From Moritella sp. F3 (lineage in GTDB: Bacteria > Pseudomonadota > Gammaproteobacteria > Enterobacterales > Moritellaceae): a stretch of 64,000 nt of DNA. The DNA is taken from assembly GCF_015082335.1 (NCBI RefSeq), contig NZ_BLRL01000007.1, positions 67,235 to 131,234 on the forward strand, written 5' to 3'. Shown here in pieces: positions 52,182 through 63,140 of the stretch. Below the pieces are notes generated by a model. It was not told where the DNA came from. It worked only from the letters and a program-made list of their open reading frames with translations, and did not search any database. Position numbers and translations under genes: made by a program. The stretch's first letter is position 1. Every line of letters begins with the position of its first letter.

Positions 52182-53345
52182 TTAGTTTCTCCCTGTGTTA
52201 TAACGATCAGGACGAACATTAGAACTATTCGTATCTGGATACTGATAACGGTTATTAGATTTCGCTGGTTGTTGCGGTGTTGATACTGAGTTTTCCGAAC
52301 GTGCCGGCTTAGTATCAGTAGCATTAGCGCTCATGATCTTATCTAATGGTAGGTAAAGCATGTTGCCAGTACCTTCAGTATCAACCACAACTTTCGTTGT
52401 ATTTGAGTAAACCTGTTCCATTGTTTCTAGATATAAACGTTGACGCGTTACTTCAGGTGCAAGATTGTACTGTGGCAATAGACTTTCGAAACGAGCCACT
52501 TCACCTTGTGCTTTTAGCGAAACTTGCTGTTGATAAGCTTCAGCTTCTTGCTCAATACGTTTCACTTGACCACGTGCTGTCGGCTCAATTTCACGTGCAT
52601 ATGCTTCAGCTTCACGAATATAACGTTGTTCATCTTCTTGTGCCGCAATCGCATCATCGAATGCATCTTTCACTGCTTCCGGTGGACGTGCAGACAAGAA
52701 GTTGACGTCAACAAGTTGAATACCCATGTCGTAAGCATCGATAATCGTTTCAATATTTTCACGAGTGCTTTGACGAACAACTTCACGACCTGTCGTGATC
52801 ACATCATCCATTGTCGTATGACCGACAACAAAACGTAATGCACTGTCGATTGCTTGATGTAAGCTATCATCCGGATTTGTCACACTAAATAGATAATCAC
52901 GTGGGTTGATAACCAGATATTGAATATCCATTTTAACATCAACAACGTTTTCATCTTTAGTTAACATAGAACCAGATGCAGGCATAGAGCGGATGCTCTT
53001 CACGTCAACCGGGATCACACGATCAATAAACGTCGGTAACCAAGATAAACCTGGATCAACTGTTTGAGAATACTGACCTAAACGTAATACTACGCCACGT
53101 TCAGCTTCTTTGATTGTATAGAAACCACTAACAACCCAGATAACTGCAAGTACACCGAGTACCAGAGAAACGCCAACTTTATTAAAGTTAGCACCACCTG
53201 AAAACTTGCCGCCTTTACCGCCACCGAACTTGCTGGTTAGCTTTTTAAATACTTCGTCAAGATCAGGGGGTCCCTGCTCTTTACCTTTTTGTCCCCAAGG
53301 GTCGCGATCTTTATTACCGCCATTTCCGGGCTCATTCCAAGCCAT
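52182..53345 (-). CDS. hflK: FtsH protease modulator HflK
   Basis: Partner of HflC. From the ATG at 53345 the 387-residue protein starts MAWNEPGNGG, as in the family, with GGAG upstream; a longer frame to 53420 is rejected because it overlaps hflX and lacks this start context. A Gly-rich cytoplasmic segment is followed by a membrane helix (VGVSLVLGVLAVIWVVSGFY), the SPFH domain and a Pro/Asn/Arg-rich tail. Confidence 0.97.
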   Translation of the reverse strand: MAWNEPGNGGNKDRDPWGQKGKEQGPPDLDEVFKKLTSKFGGGKGGKFSGGANFNKVGVSLVLGVLAVIWVVSGFYTIKEAERGVVLRLGQYSQTVDPGLSWLPTFIDRVIPVDVKSIRSMPASGSMLTKDENVVDVKMDIQYLVINPRDYLFSVTNPDDSLHQAIDSALRFVVGHTTMDDVITTGREVVRQSTRENIETIIDAYDMGIQLVDVNFLSARPPEAVKDAFDDAIAAQEDEQRYIREAEAYAREIEPTARGQVKRIEQEAEAYQQQVSLKAQGEVARFESLLPQYNLAPEVTRQRLYLETMEQVYSNTTKVVVDTEGTGNMLYLPLDKIMSANATDTKPARSENSVSTPQQPAKSNNRYQYPDTNSSNVRPDRYNTGRN

Positions 53346-53394
53346 TTGCATCTCCATTACCAGATAGTTTCGGGAAAATATTAATGATATCAGC

Positions 53395-54690
53395 CTACTG
53401 CTGAAGGATAAAATCTTCAATGTTATTACATTTATGTTTTTTCAAACGCTGCCAGTCAATCATAGTCATTCTAATGTCGAGTAGCCAGTCACCATTTTCA
53501 GAAAATGCTTCATGCTCAATGCAATCGAGATTATAGAGGTGACTTACAATATTACCTTGCATTGCAGGTAACTGCAGTTTGACCACTTTCATGGTACTTG
53601 CTAGCAATTCTGTTAATGCTTGGTATAAAAAGACCGTGCCTTCGCCCGACATTGCAGACAACCAGACACTAACAGGCTTACCTTCATCATCATAATCAAT
53701 ACGACAACGACCATCATCAAGCTTATCGACTTTGTTGTACACCATTAAAGCAGGTACTTCACCGGCTTCAATTTCCGTGAGCACTGAATCTACTTCCATA
53801 ATATTACCGCGCATATTTTCATCTGCACAATCAATTACATGTAAAAGTAGATCTGCCTCTCTCGTTTCCGTCAACGTGGCTTTAAAAGCCGCGACTAAAT
53901 CATGCGGTAAATGACGAATAAAGCCCACCGTATCCGCTAAAACAACTTCACCAACATCGGCAACCGTAATACGGCGTAGTGTTGGATCAAGTGTCGCAAA
54001 CAATTGATCGGCAGCATATACGTCAGAGTCGGTTAGGCGATTAAATAACGTTGATTTACCCGCATTAGTATAACCCACTAACGAAATTGTCGGTATTTCA
54101 CGACGCTTACGTGAACGACGACCTTGGTCACGTTTCGTCACAACTTTGTCTAAACGACGTAAAATAGTGTCTATACGGACACGTAATAAACGACGATCCG
54201 TTTCCAGCTGAGTTTCACCTGGACCACGCATACCGATACCGCCTTTTTGGCGTTCTAAATGCGTCCAACCACGAATTAATCGGGTCGACATGTGGCGCAG
54301 TTGTGCTAACTCAACCTGTAACTTACCTTCGTGAGTACGTGCTCGTTGTGAAAATATATCTAAAATCAAGCCAGTACGATCAACAACACGACATTCAATG
54401 AGCGCTTCTAAATTACGCTCTTGACGTGGTGCTAAGGCATGGTTAAAAATAACAATATCTGCTTGATAAAGCTTTACAGCTTCAGCAATTTCTTCAGCCT
54501 TACCTGAACCAACAAAATATTTCGGGTGTGGTCTTGTACGAGAACCTGTGACCACAGATAATGCATCAACACCCGCAGAGGAAACCAGCATTTCTAATTC
54601 ATGCAGATCTTCTCGGTTACCTTCATCATTAAAGTTAACGTGCACTAATATTGCACGTTCACCTGCTTCATGGCGATCAAACAACTTCAC
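53395..54690 (-). CDS. hflX: Ribosome-splitting GTPase HflX
   Basis: GTPase that rescues stalled ribosomes under stress. The 431 residues have the N-terminal HflX domain (AGVDALSVVTGSRTRPHPKYFVGSGKAEEI), a helical linker with GPGETQLETDRR, and a G domain with GYTNAGKSTLFNRL, DTVGFIRHLPH and NKVDKL. Conserved miaA-hfq-hflX-hflK-hflC order. Confidence 0.98.
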   Translation of the reverse strand: MKLFDRHEAGERAILVHVNFNDEGNREDLHELEMLVSSAGVDALSVVTGSRTRPHPKYFVGSGKAEEIAEAVKLYQADIVIFNHALAPRQERNLEALIECRVVDRTGLILDIFSQRARTHEGKLQVELAQLRHMSTRLIRGWTHLERQKGGIGMRGPGETQLETDRRLLRVRIDTILRRLDKVVTKRDQGRRSRKRREIPTISLVGYTNAGKSTLFNRLTDSDVYAADQLFATLDPTLRRITVADVGEVVLADTVGFIRHLPHDLVAAFKATLTETREADLLLHVIDCADENMRGNIMEVDSVLTEIEAGEVPALMVYNKVDKLDDGRCRIDYDDEGKPVSVWLSAMSGEGTVFLYQALTELLASTMKVVKLQLPAMQGNIVSHLYNLDCIEHEAFSENGDWLLDIRMTMIDWQRLKKHKCNNIEDFILQQ

Positions 54691-54743
54691 GACTCCCTAT
54701 GAGTATATGACTCACAAGTTTTATTGTATTAAATTTCAATTAA

Positions 54744-54986
54744 TTATTTATCACTTTCGCTTTCAGCTTGAATTCCATGTTGTAACGGACGAGCCGGAAC
54801 AACCGTTGAAATAGCATGCTTATAAACCATTTGGCTAACCGTATTTTTGAGTAAGATAACGAATTGGTCAAATGACTCAATTTGGCCTTGTAACTTAATG
54901 CCATTAACTAAATAAATTGCAACAGGAATACGTTCGCGACGCAATGCATTCAAAAACGGGTCCTGTAATGATTGTCCCTTAGCCAT
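54744..54986 (-). CDS. hfq: RNA chaperone Hfq
   Basis: Hexameric Sm-like chaperone for small RNAs. The ATG at 54986 gives 80 residues: the Sm1/Sm2 core ([42 protein letters not shown]) and a short tail of about 15 residues, shorter than the E. coli tail. AAGGAAA precedes the start. Confidence 0.98.
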   Translation of the reverse strand: MAKGQSLQDPFLNALRRERIPVAIYLVNGIKLQGQIESFDQFVILLKNTVSQMVYKHAISTVVPARPLQHGIQAESESDK

Positions 54987-55070
54987 CAATAGTTTCCTTT
55001 TAAAAATTAGATTTTTATTATAATGAAAAACATAACCAATAATTATCAGTATACAACTTAAAAATAGACT

Positions 55071-56006
55071 CTAGCCAACTGATAATAAAACTTTTTCTAA
55101 ATTGTCATCTGCTTTGGAGTCTAACCACGTTAGATCGTTCCAACTTTTTAACCACGTCATCTGACGCTTTGCTAATTGTCTTGTTGCCACAACGCCACGG
55201 AACACCATTTCATCATGATCCATTTTGCCATCGAGGTATTCCCACATTTGGCGATAACCAACACAACGCATTGACGGTAAATCAAGGTGTAAATCATCAC
55301 GTTGATATAAAGCTTGTACTTCAGCTTCAAACCCAGCGTCTACCATCAACTTAAAACGGCGTTCAATACGCTCATGTAACACTGCTTTATCGGTTGGTGC
55401 AATCGCAAACTGGGTCACATCGTATGGTAACGATTCACCTTTTTGCTGAGTAAGCTCGGTTAACGACTTACCCGTTAAACGATACACTTCAATGGCACGG
55501 CAAACACGTTGCGCATCATTGTGGTGTAATCTTGCTGCCGATTCAGGGTCATACAAAGCTAATTCTTGATGTAATGATTCCCAACCACGCAGTTTTGCTT
55601 CCGCTTCAATCGCCTGTCTCACTTCTGGTACAGAAGTTGGCACTGGCGATAAACCTTCAAGCAGTACTTTAAAATAAAGCATAGTGCCACCAACAAGTAG
55701 CGGTATTTTTCCTGCATCTGTGATCGCTTGCATATGTTTTAATGCATCTTCACGAAAATCAGCCGCGGAATAACTCATTGCCGGATCAATAATATCAATT
55801 AAACGATGCGGTGCTTGCGCCAACTCTGCCGCTGTTGGTTTTGCACTACCGATATCCATGTCTTTATAAATTAACGCCGAATCGACGCTAATAATTTCAC
55901 ATGGCAATGCTTTCGTTAACTCAATAGCAAGATCTGTTTTACCTGACGCCGTCGGCCCCATTAAAAAAATAGCTTTTGGTAATGACTTAGTTTGCTGTTG
56001 AGTCAC
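55071..56006 (-). CDS. miaA: tRNA dimethylallyltransferase MiaA
   Basis: Adds the isopentenyl group to A37 of tRNAs reading UNN codons. The 311 residues have the P-loop [12 protein letters not shown], the catalytic [18 protein letters not shown], and the segment [13 protein letters not shown] near the C-terminus. It lies two bases after mutL. Confidence 0.98.
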   Translation of the reverse strand: MTQQQTKSLPKAIFLMGPTASGKTDLAIELTKALPCEIISVDSALIYKDMDIGSAKPTAAELAQAPHRLIDIIDPAMSYSAADFREDALKHMQAITDAGKIPLLVGGTMLYFKVLLEGLSPVPTSVPEVRQAIEAEAKLRGWESLHQELALYDPESAARLHHNDAQRVCRAIEVYRLTGKSLTELTQQKGESLPYDVTQFAIAPTDKAVLHERIERRFKLMVDAGFEAEVQALYQRDDLHLDLPSMRCVGYRQMWEYLDGKMDHDEMVFRGVVATRQLAKRQMTWLKSWNDLTWLDSKADDNLEKVLLSVG

Positions 56007-56008
56007 AG

Positions 56009-58069
56009 TTAAATCTCTCTATTACAGACATTAAATTTCTCTATTACAGACATATAGTCAAGTTTCTCAAATAGTGTAGAACGATATTGCTGTTGTACAC
56101 AGCTATCTTGCTCGATAAATTGGCTATATATTTGAGTCGCTTGTTCCCAAGTAAATTTGGTCAATCCGTGACTACCTTGTATTGCAAGCCAATGACACAA
56201 GGGCGCAACATCAGAGGCGGTAGCTTGTTCGGGTAGATGGACTATCTGTTGCAATAACTCTGGCAACACAGCAGATAAATTCGCTTGGCGTAATTGCGCT
56301 GGCACCTTTCTAACGATAATGGTGGCGGAATTACTATAATTCAACTCTAAACCAAGGCGATTAAGCAAAATTTGCTGATTTTTTGCCGTTTCAACAAAGT
56401 TTTTATCTAATTTAATCGATATAGGCAATAACAGCGGCTGTGATATAACCCCTTGTTCCCACGTAGCTAGCAGCTGGATTTTGCAGTTTACTTGCCACAT
56501 AGCACGAATATCGACGAGCAATAGAGCATCATCATCTTGCACTAATAAGTAATTATCGCCAAGTAAGCTGAGTAATTTAACCCCTGCAATAGATTCGCCA
56601 AATGACGGTTTGTTAGTACGCGTTTGACGTCCTTGATTGGTGTTTGCTACGGCACTATGTCGAGAAGCTTGCTGTAACTCAGCCACTTCAGCCTTAGTCG
56701 GTTGTAACAAATGATTATATTGCTTAATGGCGCCAGCTGAAGGCCCATCAGGGATATAGCGCGGTGCTGTGTAACCCGATGACTTGGTATTACTGCTGGC
56801 AGCTACGGTGCCTGCATCCGTGACACCGTAGCTATGCTGTTTTTGCATCGGTGTATGTCCGGAAGCTATCGACCTGTCATCGGTATTAACACCGACACTA
56901 TCGCCAGTATTATCGTCCACACGATCAGCCACATTGACACGACCGGCAATCCCCATGTGAGCGGAATCTTCCACCACATGAGTGCTCACATGGTTGTTAC
57001 TAGATTGTTCGACTTGCCCAGGGTAACTTATTGTTTCTTGACCAGGTAAATTGGCTGCAGGCATAGACGGACTAATACCTTCAGAGATAGCTTTAAACAC
57101 ACCTTGGAAAATAAAGTCATGAACCAGCCTCGCTTGATGAAAACGCACTTCATGCTTAGCAGGGTGCACATTAACATCGACCTCACGTACTGACACTTCG
57201 ATAAATAACACATAAGCCGGTGGCGCTGCGATACCAGTCGCCTCTTCATAAGCTTGACGTAAGGCATGATTAATCAGCTTATCACGCATCATACGGCCAT
57301 TGACGTAGCTGTATTGCACATCCATCGGCGCGTTATCATGCGGTAAGCCAACCCAGCCCCATAATTTAATGTCGTCGTGCTCACAATTTAACGCCATGCA
57401 GTTAGCCATGAAGTTGTTACTGGTAATACTGGCGACACGGCGCTCTTGCTGATCCACAGTGCTCGCAGGGCGATAGCTGCGGATCACTTTACCGTTATGC
57501 TTGAGTGTTATCTGTAAATCAAAACGGCTTAACGCGATTCGCTTAACTAATTCATCAATATGATTAAATTCAGTTTTATCGGTACGCAAAAATTTACGAC
57601 GGGCGGGCGTATTAAAGAATAAATCAATCACTTCAACGGTCGTACCAATCGGATGTGCAGCAGGTTTAATTTGTACCTGCATATCACGGCCTTCAGCATA
57701 CGCTTGCCATGCTTCGGTTTGCGTTTTAGTACGCGACGTAAATGTTAATCGAGAAACAGAACTGATACTCGCTAATGCTTCACCACGAAAACCGAGGCTA
57801 TCAATCGCTTCAAGGTCATCCAAGGTAGCCAGTTTACTGGTTGCATGGCGGCTTAATGCCAGACCAAGTTGGTCTTTGTCGACGCCAGAACCATTATCAC
57901 GGATACGGATCAGCTTAGCGCCGCCCTTATCAATATCAATGTCGATACGCGTTGCCCCCGCATCAATACTGTTTTCAATGAGTTCCTTCACTACTGATGA
58001 AGGGCGTTCTACCACCTCTCCAGCCGCAATTTGGTTCGCTAATCGAGGTGGTAAAATTTGAATCGTCAT
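56009..58069 (-). CDS. mutL: DNA mismatch repair protein MutL
   Basis: GHKL ATPase that couples MutS to downstream repair. The 686 residues show [37 protein letters not shown] and the N-terminal [20 protein letters not shown] long, probably disordered linker with many Thr/Ser/Gly/Asp (about 330-480) joins the C-terminal dimerisation domain, which lacks the DQHAxxER endonuclease motif, as in MutH-type bacteria. Confidence 0.97.
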   Translation of the reverse strand: MTIQILPPRLANQIAAGEVVERPSSVVKELIENSIDAGATRIDIDIDKGGAKLIRIRDNGSGVDKDQLGLALSRHATSKLATLDDLEAIDSLGFRGEALASISSVSRLTFTSRTKTQTEAWQAYAEGRDMQVQIKPAAHPIGTTVEVIDLFFNTPARRKFLRTDKTEFNHIDELVKRIALSRFDLQITLKHNGKVIRSYRPASTVDQQERRVASITSNNFMANCMALNCEHDDIKLWGWVGLPHDNAPMDVQYSYVNGRMMRDKLINHALRQAYEEATGIAAPPAYVLFIEVSVREVDVNVHPAKHEVRFHQARLVHDFIFQGVFKAISEGISPSMPAANLPGQETISYPGQVEQSSNNHVSTHVVEDSAHMGIAGRVNVADRVDDNTGDSVGVNTDDRSIASGHTPMQKQHSYGVTDAGTVAASSNTKSSGYTAPRYIPDGPSAGAIKQYNHLLQPTKAEVAELQQASRHSAVANTNQGRQTRTNKPSFGESIAGVKLLSLLGDNYLLVQDDDALLLVDIRAMWQVNCKIQLLATWEQGVISQPLLLPISIKLDKNFVETAKNQQILLNRLGLELNYSNSATIIVRKVPAQLRQANLSAVLPELLQQIVHLPEQATASDVAPLCHWLAIQGSHGLTKFTWEQATQIYSQFIEQDSCVQQQYRSTLFEKLDYMSVIEKFNVCNREI

Positions 58070-58076
58070 GACACAC

Positions 58077-59438
58077 CTAACTCGTTGGTATTTTTAATTT
58101 CTGGCCAATATAAACGGTATTTTTAGTTAACCGGTTTAACTGTTTAATACGTGAGACGGTCGTGCCATAACTACTGGCAATAACAGAAAGTGATTCGCCT
58201 TTACTCACGATATGCGTGCTATTTCTCATATAAGCTAAATAGGTATCTTTCGGCGGTGAATTACGAAAGTGCTGGTAAGAACCTTGCGCAATCGCGTTAG
58301 CAATTTTACGCTGATGACTGCTGGTCGTCAGTTTTTTACCTTCTCGATAGTTCGTCACAAAGCCAGCTTCAACCAATAAAGAAGGGATATCGAGAGACTT
58401 TAATACCGCCAAGCTTTGCTCGTACGGCTTCGATTTATGCATACCCGTGACTTTCGATAATTCATGATGGATCAATGACGCCACGTTATAACCGGCACCT
58501 TGTGAATATTGCTGACCAAGATCCAGGAACATGTATTGTAAATCATCATCCGCATCACTATTTTTAATCGCCTCACCTACGCCACCAAGCAAACCATCTA
58601 CATTGTCGTCTCGCAGCTTTTTCTTAAACTCATAATTAGCGCGGCCTTGTGACAAGATCAACGTTGATGCACCAGAAGGCTGTGATGAAGTAAAACCGTC
58701 AGCATGTACAGAAACTAATAACTCAGCTTTATACTTACGCGCAATCGCAGAGCGCTCATTAAGTGAAATATAGCGGTCATCTTTACGGATCAATACTGCT
58801 TTAATACCTTTTTTCTGGTTCAAAATAGCCACTGTCTTTTTAGCAATCGCTAAGTTAATATCTTTCTCAACAAACTTTTTAAACCCGATAGAGCCAGGAT
58901 CTTTACCACCATGTCCGGCATCAATCGCAATGACCACATCTCTTCGTGGGTTTTTAACCACCGCTTTTTTGGCTGGTTTTTTGACGAAAATAGGATTACT
59001 TTGCTTCACGACAGGTTTGTTTTTCTGCGCAACAGATTTGTTCGGTTTAACCGGTAAATCAATCACGACTCGGTTTTTAGCTGTTTTACTGCCCGCTAAT
59101 TCAAAAAAACGATAATGAATCGGTTTAGCCAAGTGGAAAATAATCCGTAAATCACTCGATTTAGCGGATTTAGCCTGTTCAACACGCGTAATATTACTGC
59201 TTAATTTGGCTAATTGACTGACATTGGCAAGGTTACGCGTACCAGCAAAATCCACTACAATTTGTGTTTTTTTATGGCGGTCATAGACATTAAATAACGG
59301 TTTTTTGGCCACATCAAAAACAATCCGTGTTTTATCGGCATGCTCAACAATCCGAATACCTGTAACCGAGTTGGCAGCATAACTTAATGGCATAAAGCAC
59401 AGGTATACTATGCTCAATAATAAAATCCGTTTTAACAT
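58077..59438 (-). CDS. amiB: N-acetylmuramoyl-L-alanine amidase AmiB with LysM
   Basis: Periplasmic amidase for septal splitting. The 453 residues have a signal peptide, an AMIN domain (VTGIRIVEHADKTRIVFDV), an Amidase_3 domain with IAIDAGHGGKDPGS and the catalytic PSLLVEAGFVTN, and a C-terminal LysM (HIVSKGESLSVIASSYG). It lies one base from tsaE and seven from mutL. Confidence 0.96.
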   Translation of the reverse strand: MLKRILLLSIVYLCFMPLSYAANSVTGIRIVEHADKTRIVFDVAKKPLFNVYDRHKKTQIVVDFAGTRNLANVSQLAKLSSNITRVEQAKSAKSSDLRIIFHLAKPIHYRFFELAGSKTAKNRVVIDLPVKPNKSVAQKNKPVVKQSNPIFVKKPAKKAVVKNPRRDVVIAIDAGHGGKDPGSIGFKKFVEKDINLAIAKKTVAILNQKKGIKAVLIRKDDRYISLNERSAIARKYKAELLVSVHADGFTSSQPSGASTLILSQGRANYEFKKKLRDDNVDGLLGGVGEAIKNSDADDDLQYMFLDLGQQYSQGAGYNVASLIHHELSKVTGMHKSKPYEQSLAVLKSLDIPSLLVEAGFVTNYREGKKLTTSSHQRKIANAIAQGSYQHFRNSPPKDTYLAYMRNSTHIVSKGESLSVIASSYGTTVSRIKQLNRLTKNTVYIGQKLKIPTS

Positions 59439-59439
59439 C

Positions 59440-59916
59440 TTATCCTACATTTATATTGGCAAGTTTATTAACCAGCGTAATACCTAACTCGCTCACGCCT
59501 TTAACAACAACTTCGCGTTGTTCTCCGACATAAGTAAGGGTAATTTGCACATCTTCAGCAGGTAAGAAACCTTCACCACGCTGCGGCCATTCAATTAAGC
59601 ACAGACAATCATCGGCAAAGTAATCACGAATACCCATAAATTCTAACTCTTCCGGATCGGCTAAACGATATAAGTCAAAATGATAAACATTCCAATCCGC
59701 TAATTCATATGGTTCAACTAATGTATAAGTCGGGCTTTTTACATTCCCTTGATGACCGAGTGATTGTACAAAACCACGGGTTAATGTCGTTTTACCTGCA
59801 CCTAAATCACCATGTAAAAAAATGGTCGTTGCACTATCGCATACACTCGCAAGGCTTGCACCAAAAGCAACGGTTTCAGATTCATCTGCTAGGAAAACTT
59901 TTACTGTATTTGTCAT
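59440..59916 (-). CDS. tsaE: tRNA t6A biosynthesis ATPase TsaE
   Basis: ATPase of the t6A37 synthesis complex with TsaB and TsaD. The 158 residues have Walker [15 protein letters not shown], the [10 protein letters not shown] segment and LIEWPQRG. It begins the tsaE-amiB-mutL-miaA-hfq-hflX-hflKC run. In E. coli nnr (yjeF) lies between it and queG; here the two genes are divergent with a 207-base gap. Confidence 0.97.
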   Translation of the reverse strand: MTNTVKVFLADESETVAFGASLASVCDSATTIFLHGDLGAGKTTLTRGFVQSLGHQGNVKSPTYTLVEPYELADWNVYHFDLYRLADPEELEFMGIRDYFADDCLCLIEWPQRGEGFLPAEDVQITLTYVGEQREVVVKGVSELGITLVNKLANINVG

Positions 59917-60123
59917 CTAATTTAACTACCTTAAACATTAAAATAAAACGCTATTTTGAGTTGTGTCCAGCACAAACTCATTCCCGAACCATAGAATATC
60001 CTCGACGACAGACATCAACGGATAAAATTACTCAGGTATGTCGATTCTACAAATTGTCGAGCCCAAAGAAAACCACAATATGATAAACTTTACCTCAATT
60101 TACTAATAGACAGATAATAAACC

Positions 60124-61266
60124 ATGCCTCCGATAGACTATCAACAACTTACGCAGCAAATTAAAGCCTGGGGGGCAGAACTTGGTTTCCAACAAGTCGG
60201 GATCGCAGACACTGATTTATCAACTTACGAACCGCACTTTCAAACCTGGTTAGATAATGGTTATCATGCTGACATGGATTATATGTCACGTTACGGCACC
60301 ATGCGAACACACCCAGAAGAGCTCTATCCAGGTACTATTCGCGTTATTTCAGTACGCATGGATTACCTGCCACCCGACGCATTAATGGCAACCACTTTAA
60401 AGCAAAAAGATAAAGGTTACATTAGCCGTTATGCGCTTGGTCGTGATTACCATAAAATTGTGCGTAAACGCTTGAAAAAACTAGGTGATAAAATCAGCGA
60501 ACATTGTGAAAGCCTCGATGCTCGCCCTTTTGTGGATACCGGTCCTTTACTTGAACGCCCACTCGCCGAAAAAGCTGGATTAGGTTGGACAGGGAAACAT
60601 TCATTAATTTTAAACAAGGAAGCAGGCTCATGGTTTTTCCTTGGTGAAATTTTAATAAACCTACCATTACCTGTTGATAAACCTATTGATAATCAATGTG
60701 GTAAATGTACAGCGTGCTTACAAATTTGTCCAACACAAGCCATTGTCGAACCTTATAGTGTCGATGCTAACCGCTGTATTTCTTACCTCACTATTGAGTT
60801 GTTTGGTGCGATACCAGAACAATATAGAAGTTTGATAGGTAATCGCATCTACGGTTGTGATGATTGCCAGTTGATCTGTCCGTGGAATCGTTTTGCCGCC
60901 ATTACCGACGAGCTGGATTTCCATCCAAGATCAAACTTACACTCTCCCGACTTATTAGCGCTGTATGCATGGGATGAAACTTACTTCCTCAAACAAACGG
61001 AAGGTTCGCCGATCCGTCGTATTGGTCATGAACGTTGGTTACGAAACATTTCAGTCGCGCTGGGTAATGCCGCTTATTCTGCAGAAATAGTTGCGGCTTT
61101 AACAGCCAAACTTGCGGAGACAACTGAGATGGTACAAGAACATATCACTTGGGCACTGCAACAACAGCAAGCCAAAGTAGACAATATCATCCCTGTGTTA
61201 CAGGTAGACAAAACCAAAGATAAACTCATTAGAATGGTCGAAAAAGCACTACCACGTGATGCGTGA
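60124..61266 (+). CDS. queG: Epoxyqueuosine reductase QueG
   Basis: Cobalamin and iron-sulfur enzyme for the last step of queuosine synthesis. The 380 residues have the flavodoxin-like N-terminal part, the RYALGRDYHK segment, two [4Fe-4S] motifs (CGKCTACLQICPTQA, CDDCQLICPWN) and a HEAT-repeat-like C-terminus. No strong ribosome binding site is visible before the ATG. It ends at a strong terminator. Confidence 0.97.
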   Translation: MPPIDYQQLTQQIKAWGAELGFQQVGIADTDLSTYEPHFQTWLDNGYHADMDYMSRYGTMRTHPEELYPGTIRVISVRMDYLPPDALMATTLKQKDKGYISRYALGRDYHKIVRKRLKKLGDKISEHCESLDARPFVDTGPLLERPLAEKAGLGWTGKHSLILNKEAGSWFFLGEILINLPLPVDKPIDNQCGKCTACLQICPTQAIVEPYSVDANRCISYLTIELFGAIPEQYRSLIGNRIYGCDDCQLICPWNRFAAITDELDFHPRSNLHSPDLLALYAWDETYFLKQTEGSPIRRIGHERWLRNISVALGNAAYSAEIVAALTAKLAETTEMVQEHITWALQQQQAKVDNIIPVLQVDKTKDKLIRMVEKALPRDA

Positions 61267-61306
61267 TGTATTTATAAGCTATTAATAGTAAAGTAAATTA
61301 GTCATA

Positions 61307-61343
61307 AAAAAGCGCGTATAGGATAGACCTACACGCGCTTTTT
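61307..61343. terminator. Bidirectional terminator between queG and antiporter
   Basis: Stem of 11 bp (61307-61317 with 61333-61343), AAAAAGCGCGT/ACGCGCTTTTT, with an inner TAGG/CCTA pairing. Confidence 0.9.
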
Positions 61344-61385
61344 ATATCATCGACGTTCTGTCACTTATAAGCACAAAACAAACGG

Positions 61386-62726
61386 TTATTTATCTGTTTT
61401 ATCAACAACGTCATTACTTTGCGTTGATACACTTTCTGCTTTCTTGACGAGTTGCTCAGCTTCCCACGCTTTGGCTTTATGGATCAAGCCAGTGATCGTT
61501 GAGCCTTGTACCAAAATAGAAAACACCACAACTGAATAAGTCATCACCAAAATAATTTCTCGTACATCGATATTTTTATCTGGAATAACGTATACACCCG
61601 CCGGAATTGCCAATGCCATCGCCAGTGCTAAACCACCGCGTAATCCACCCCAAGTCAGGATAGTTACAGATAATGGGTTGTAACTGCGAAAACGGTTAAA
61701 GAATAAATAAGAAAATTTCACACTTAAATAACGTGCAACCAGTACCAATGGAATAGCAAACACCATTAAGATCCAATCTTCTTTATGGAAGCTAAACAGC
61801 AACATCGCCATACCAATCAGTAAGAATAGAATACCATTGAGAAATTCATCGACTAATTCCCAGAAGTGATCCAGATGATACTCACTTTCTGGCGAGAAGC
61901 CTTTTTGACGAGTCCAGTTACCAATCATGATACCCGCAACCACCATCGCTAATGGACCTGACACATGAATGATGTCAGCAAACACATAACCCGCCGTTGG
62001 AATAGCGATGGTCAATAACAGCTCCATCGAGTGATCGTTCGTCGAACTAATTAAATAGTGGAATATTAAGCCAAGCGCAAAACCATAAATGATGCCACCA
62101 ATCGCTTCATGTAAGAATAGCTGAGTCACACTGCTGACCGTCGGCGTTTCAGTACCAAAAGCCACGGTAAACAGCGTCATAAAGATCACCAGACCAAAAC
62201 CATCATTAAATAATGATTCACCCTCAATCTGCGTTGAAATACGCTGTGGCGCATCCAAGTTTTTCACAATAGCCAATACAGCGATCGGATCCGTAGGCGA
62301 AATTAGCGCACCGAATAATAAGCAGTAGATGAAGTCTAATGGAATACCAATAAGTTGACAGAATCCCCATAACACGCCACCAATAAAGGCCGTTGAGAAT
62401 AAAGTAGCGACTAGCGCTAATACCGTTATTTCCCATTTCTGATCTTTCATGTTCCCGAGCTTAATGCCGAGTCCGCCAGCAAATAATAAGAAACCTAAGA
62501 TGCCTTTTAATAAAAAGCTTTCGAAGTTGATATTATTTAATTGCTCAGCTGCGATTGCTTCTAAATGAAACCAGCCGCTTTGACCCGCAATCACAATACC
62601 TAAAGACAGTATTATTGATCCCGCAGTGATCGCAATAGTGGTTTGCATCTTGCCAATTTTGCTATTAATAAACGCAATAAAAATGGCTATTGCTGCGAGA
62701 AAACACAAGGTACTGTACACCGACAT
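61386..62726 (-). CDS. CPA1-family cation/proton antiporter
   Basis: 446-residue membrane protein of the monovalent cation:proton antiporter-1 (NhaP-like) family. About 12 hydrophobic segments are visible. Typical sequences are GALISPTDPIAVLAI (the ND/TD-type ion site), IEGESLFNDGFGLVIF and TWGGLRGGLALAMALA. The C-terminus is short and polar (about 30 residues), without RCK or CBS domains. Na+/H+ exchange is likely for a marine cell, but K+ or Li+ cannot be excluded. It stands alone. Confidence 0.9.
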   Translation of the reverse strand: MSVYSTLCFLAAIAIFIAFINSKIGKMQTTIAITAGSIILSLGIVIAGQSGWFHLEAIAAEQLNNINFESFLLKGILGFLLFAGGLGIKLGNMKDQKWEITVLALVATLFSTAFIGGVLWGFCQLIGIPLDFIYCLLFGALISPTDPIAVLAIVKNLDAPQRISTQIEGESLFNDGFGLVIFMTLFTVAFGTETPTVSSVTQLFLHEAIGGIIYGFALGLIFHYLISSTNDHSMELLLTIAIPTAGYVFADIIHVSGPLAMVVAGIMIGNWTRQKGFSPESEYHLDHFWELVDEFLNGILFLLIGMAMLLFSFHKEDWILMVFAIPLVLVARYLSVKFSYLFFNRFRSYNPLSVTILTWGGLRGGLALAMALAIPAGVYVIPDKNIDVREIILVMTYSVVVFSILVQGSTITGLIHKAKAWEAEQLVKKAESVSTQSNDVVDKTDK

Positions 62727-63140
62727 GCTACACCTCTGATTGAAGTAAATTTGATTAGATTAAACTGAAGATTATTTTTACGAGCTACACAATGTTCTTG
62801 TTAAGGTTAAAAATCAAGTTCTTTCAGCAATATGGCTAGCAACTAACAATGAATAGAGTATTTAACCCAAACCAAACTTAAAAAATACCTACTATTATAT
62901 AGTTACGCTCAACAACAAAATACTTAGTTAAATAACTGTTATTTTATGGCCAACCACAATTTAATATAAGACAGATAAAACAGGCATACAGATATTTGCA
63001 TACATAAAAGCTATGATAAGAATAATATGGATAGTAAATAAGTGCGGAGAGAGGGTTTTACCGAAACCACGAGTTGAAGCTCGCCTTACTGTATTAAGCA
63101 AGGCTTACATTACGCCGTTTCGGTATATTAAAATCGAGTA
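62727..63140. other. 414-base intergenic region with a structured element
   Basis: The left 330 bases are AT-rich without a gene that I can support, and presumably hold the antiporter promoter. The right end holds the inverted repeat described separately. Confidence 0.5.
63059..63125. repeat. 67-base structured inverted repeat (three-way-junction type)
   Basis: TACCGAAAC (63059-63067) pairs with GTTTCGGTA (63117-63125). Inside, CGAG/CTCG (63070-63073 with 63080-63083) and GCCTT/AAGGC (63083-63087 with 63100-63104) form two hairpins that share one base. It is downstream of the DUF4442-like gene on the minus strand. It may be a terminator-like RNA, a miniature repeat or a small structured RNA; no family recognised. 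Confidence 0.5.

Noticed and set aside
53345..53420. Longer HflK start
   Set aside because: It overlaps the end of hflX and lacks a ribosome binding site; the family begins at MAWN, which is preceded by GGAG.
60054..60084. Possible -35/-10 pair for queG (TTGTCG and TATGAT)
   Set aside because: The spacing is 19 bases and the hexamers are weak matches.
63059..63125. Integron attC site
   Set aside because: The ends do not match the RYYYAAC/GTTRRRY core sites, and there is no integrase in the window.
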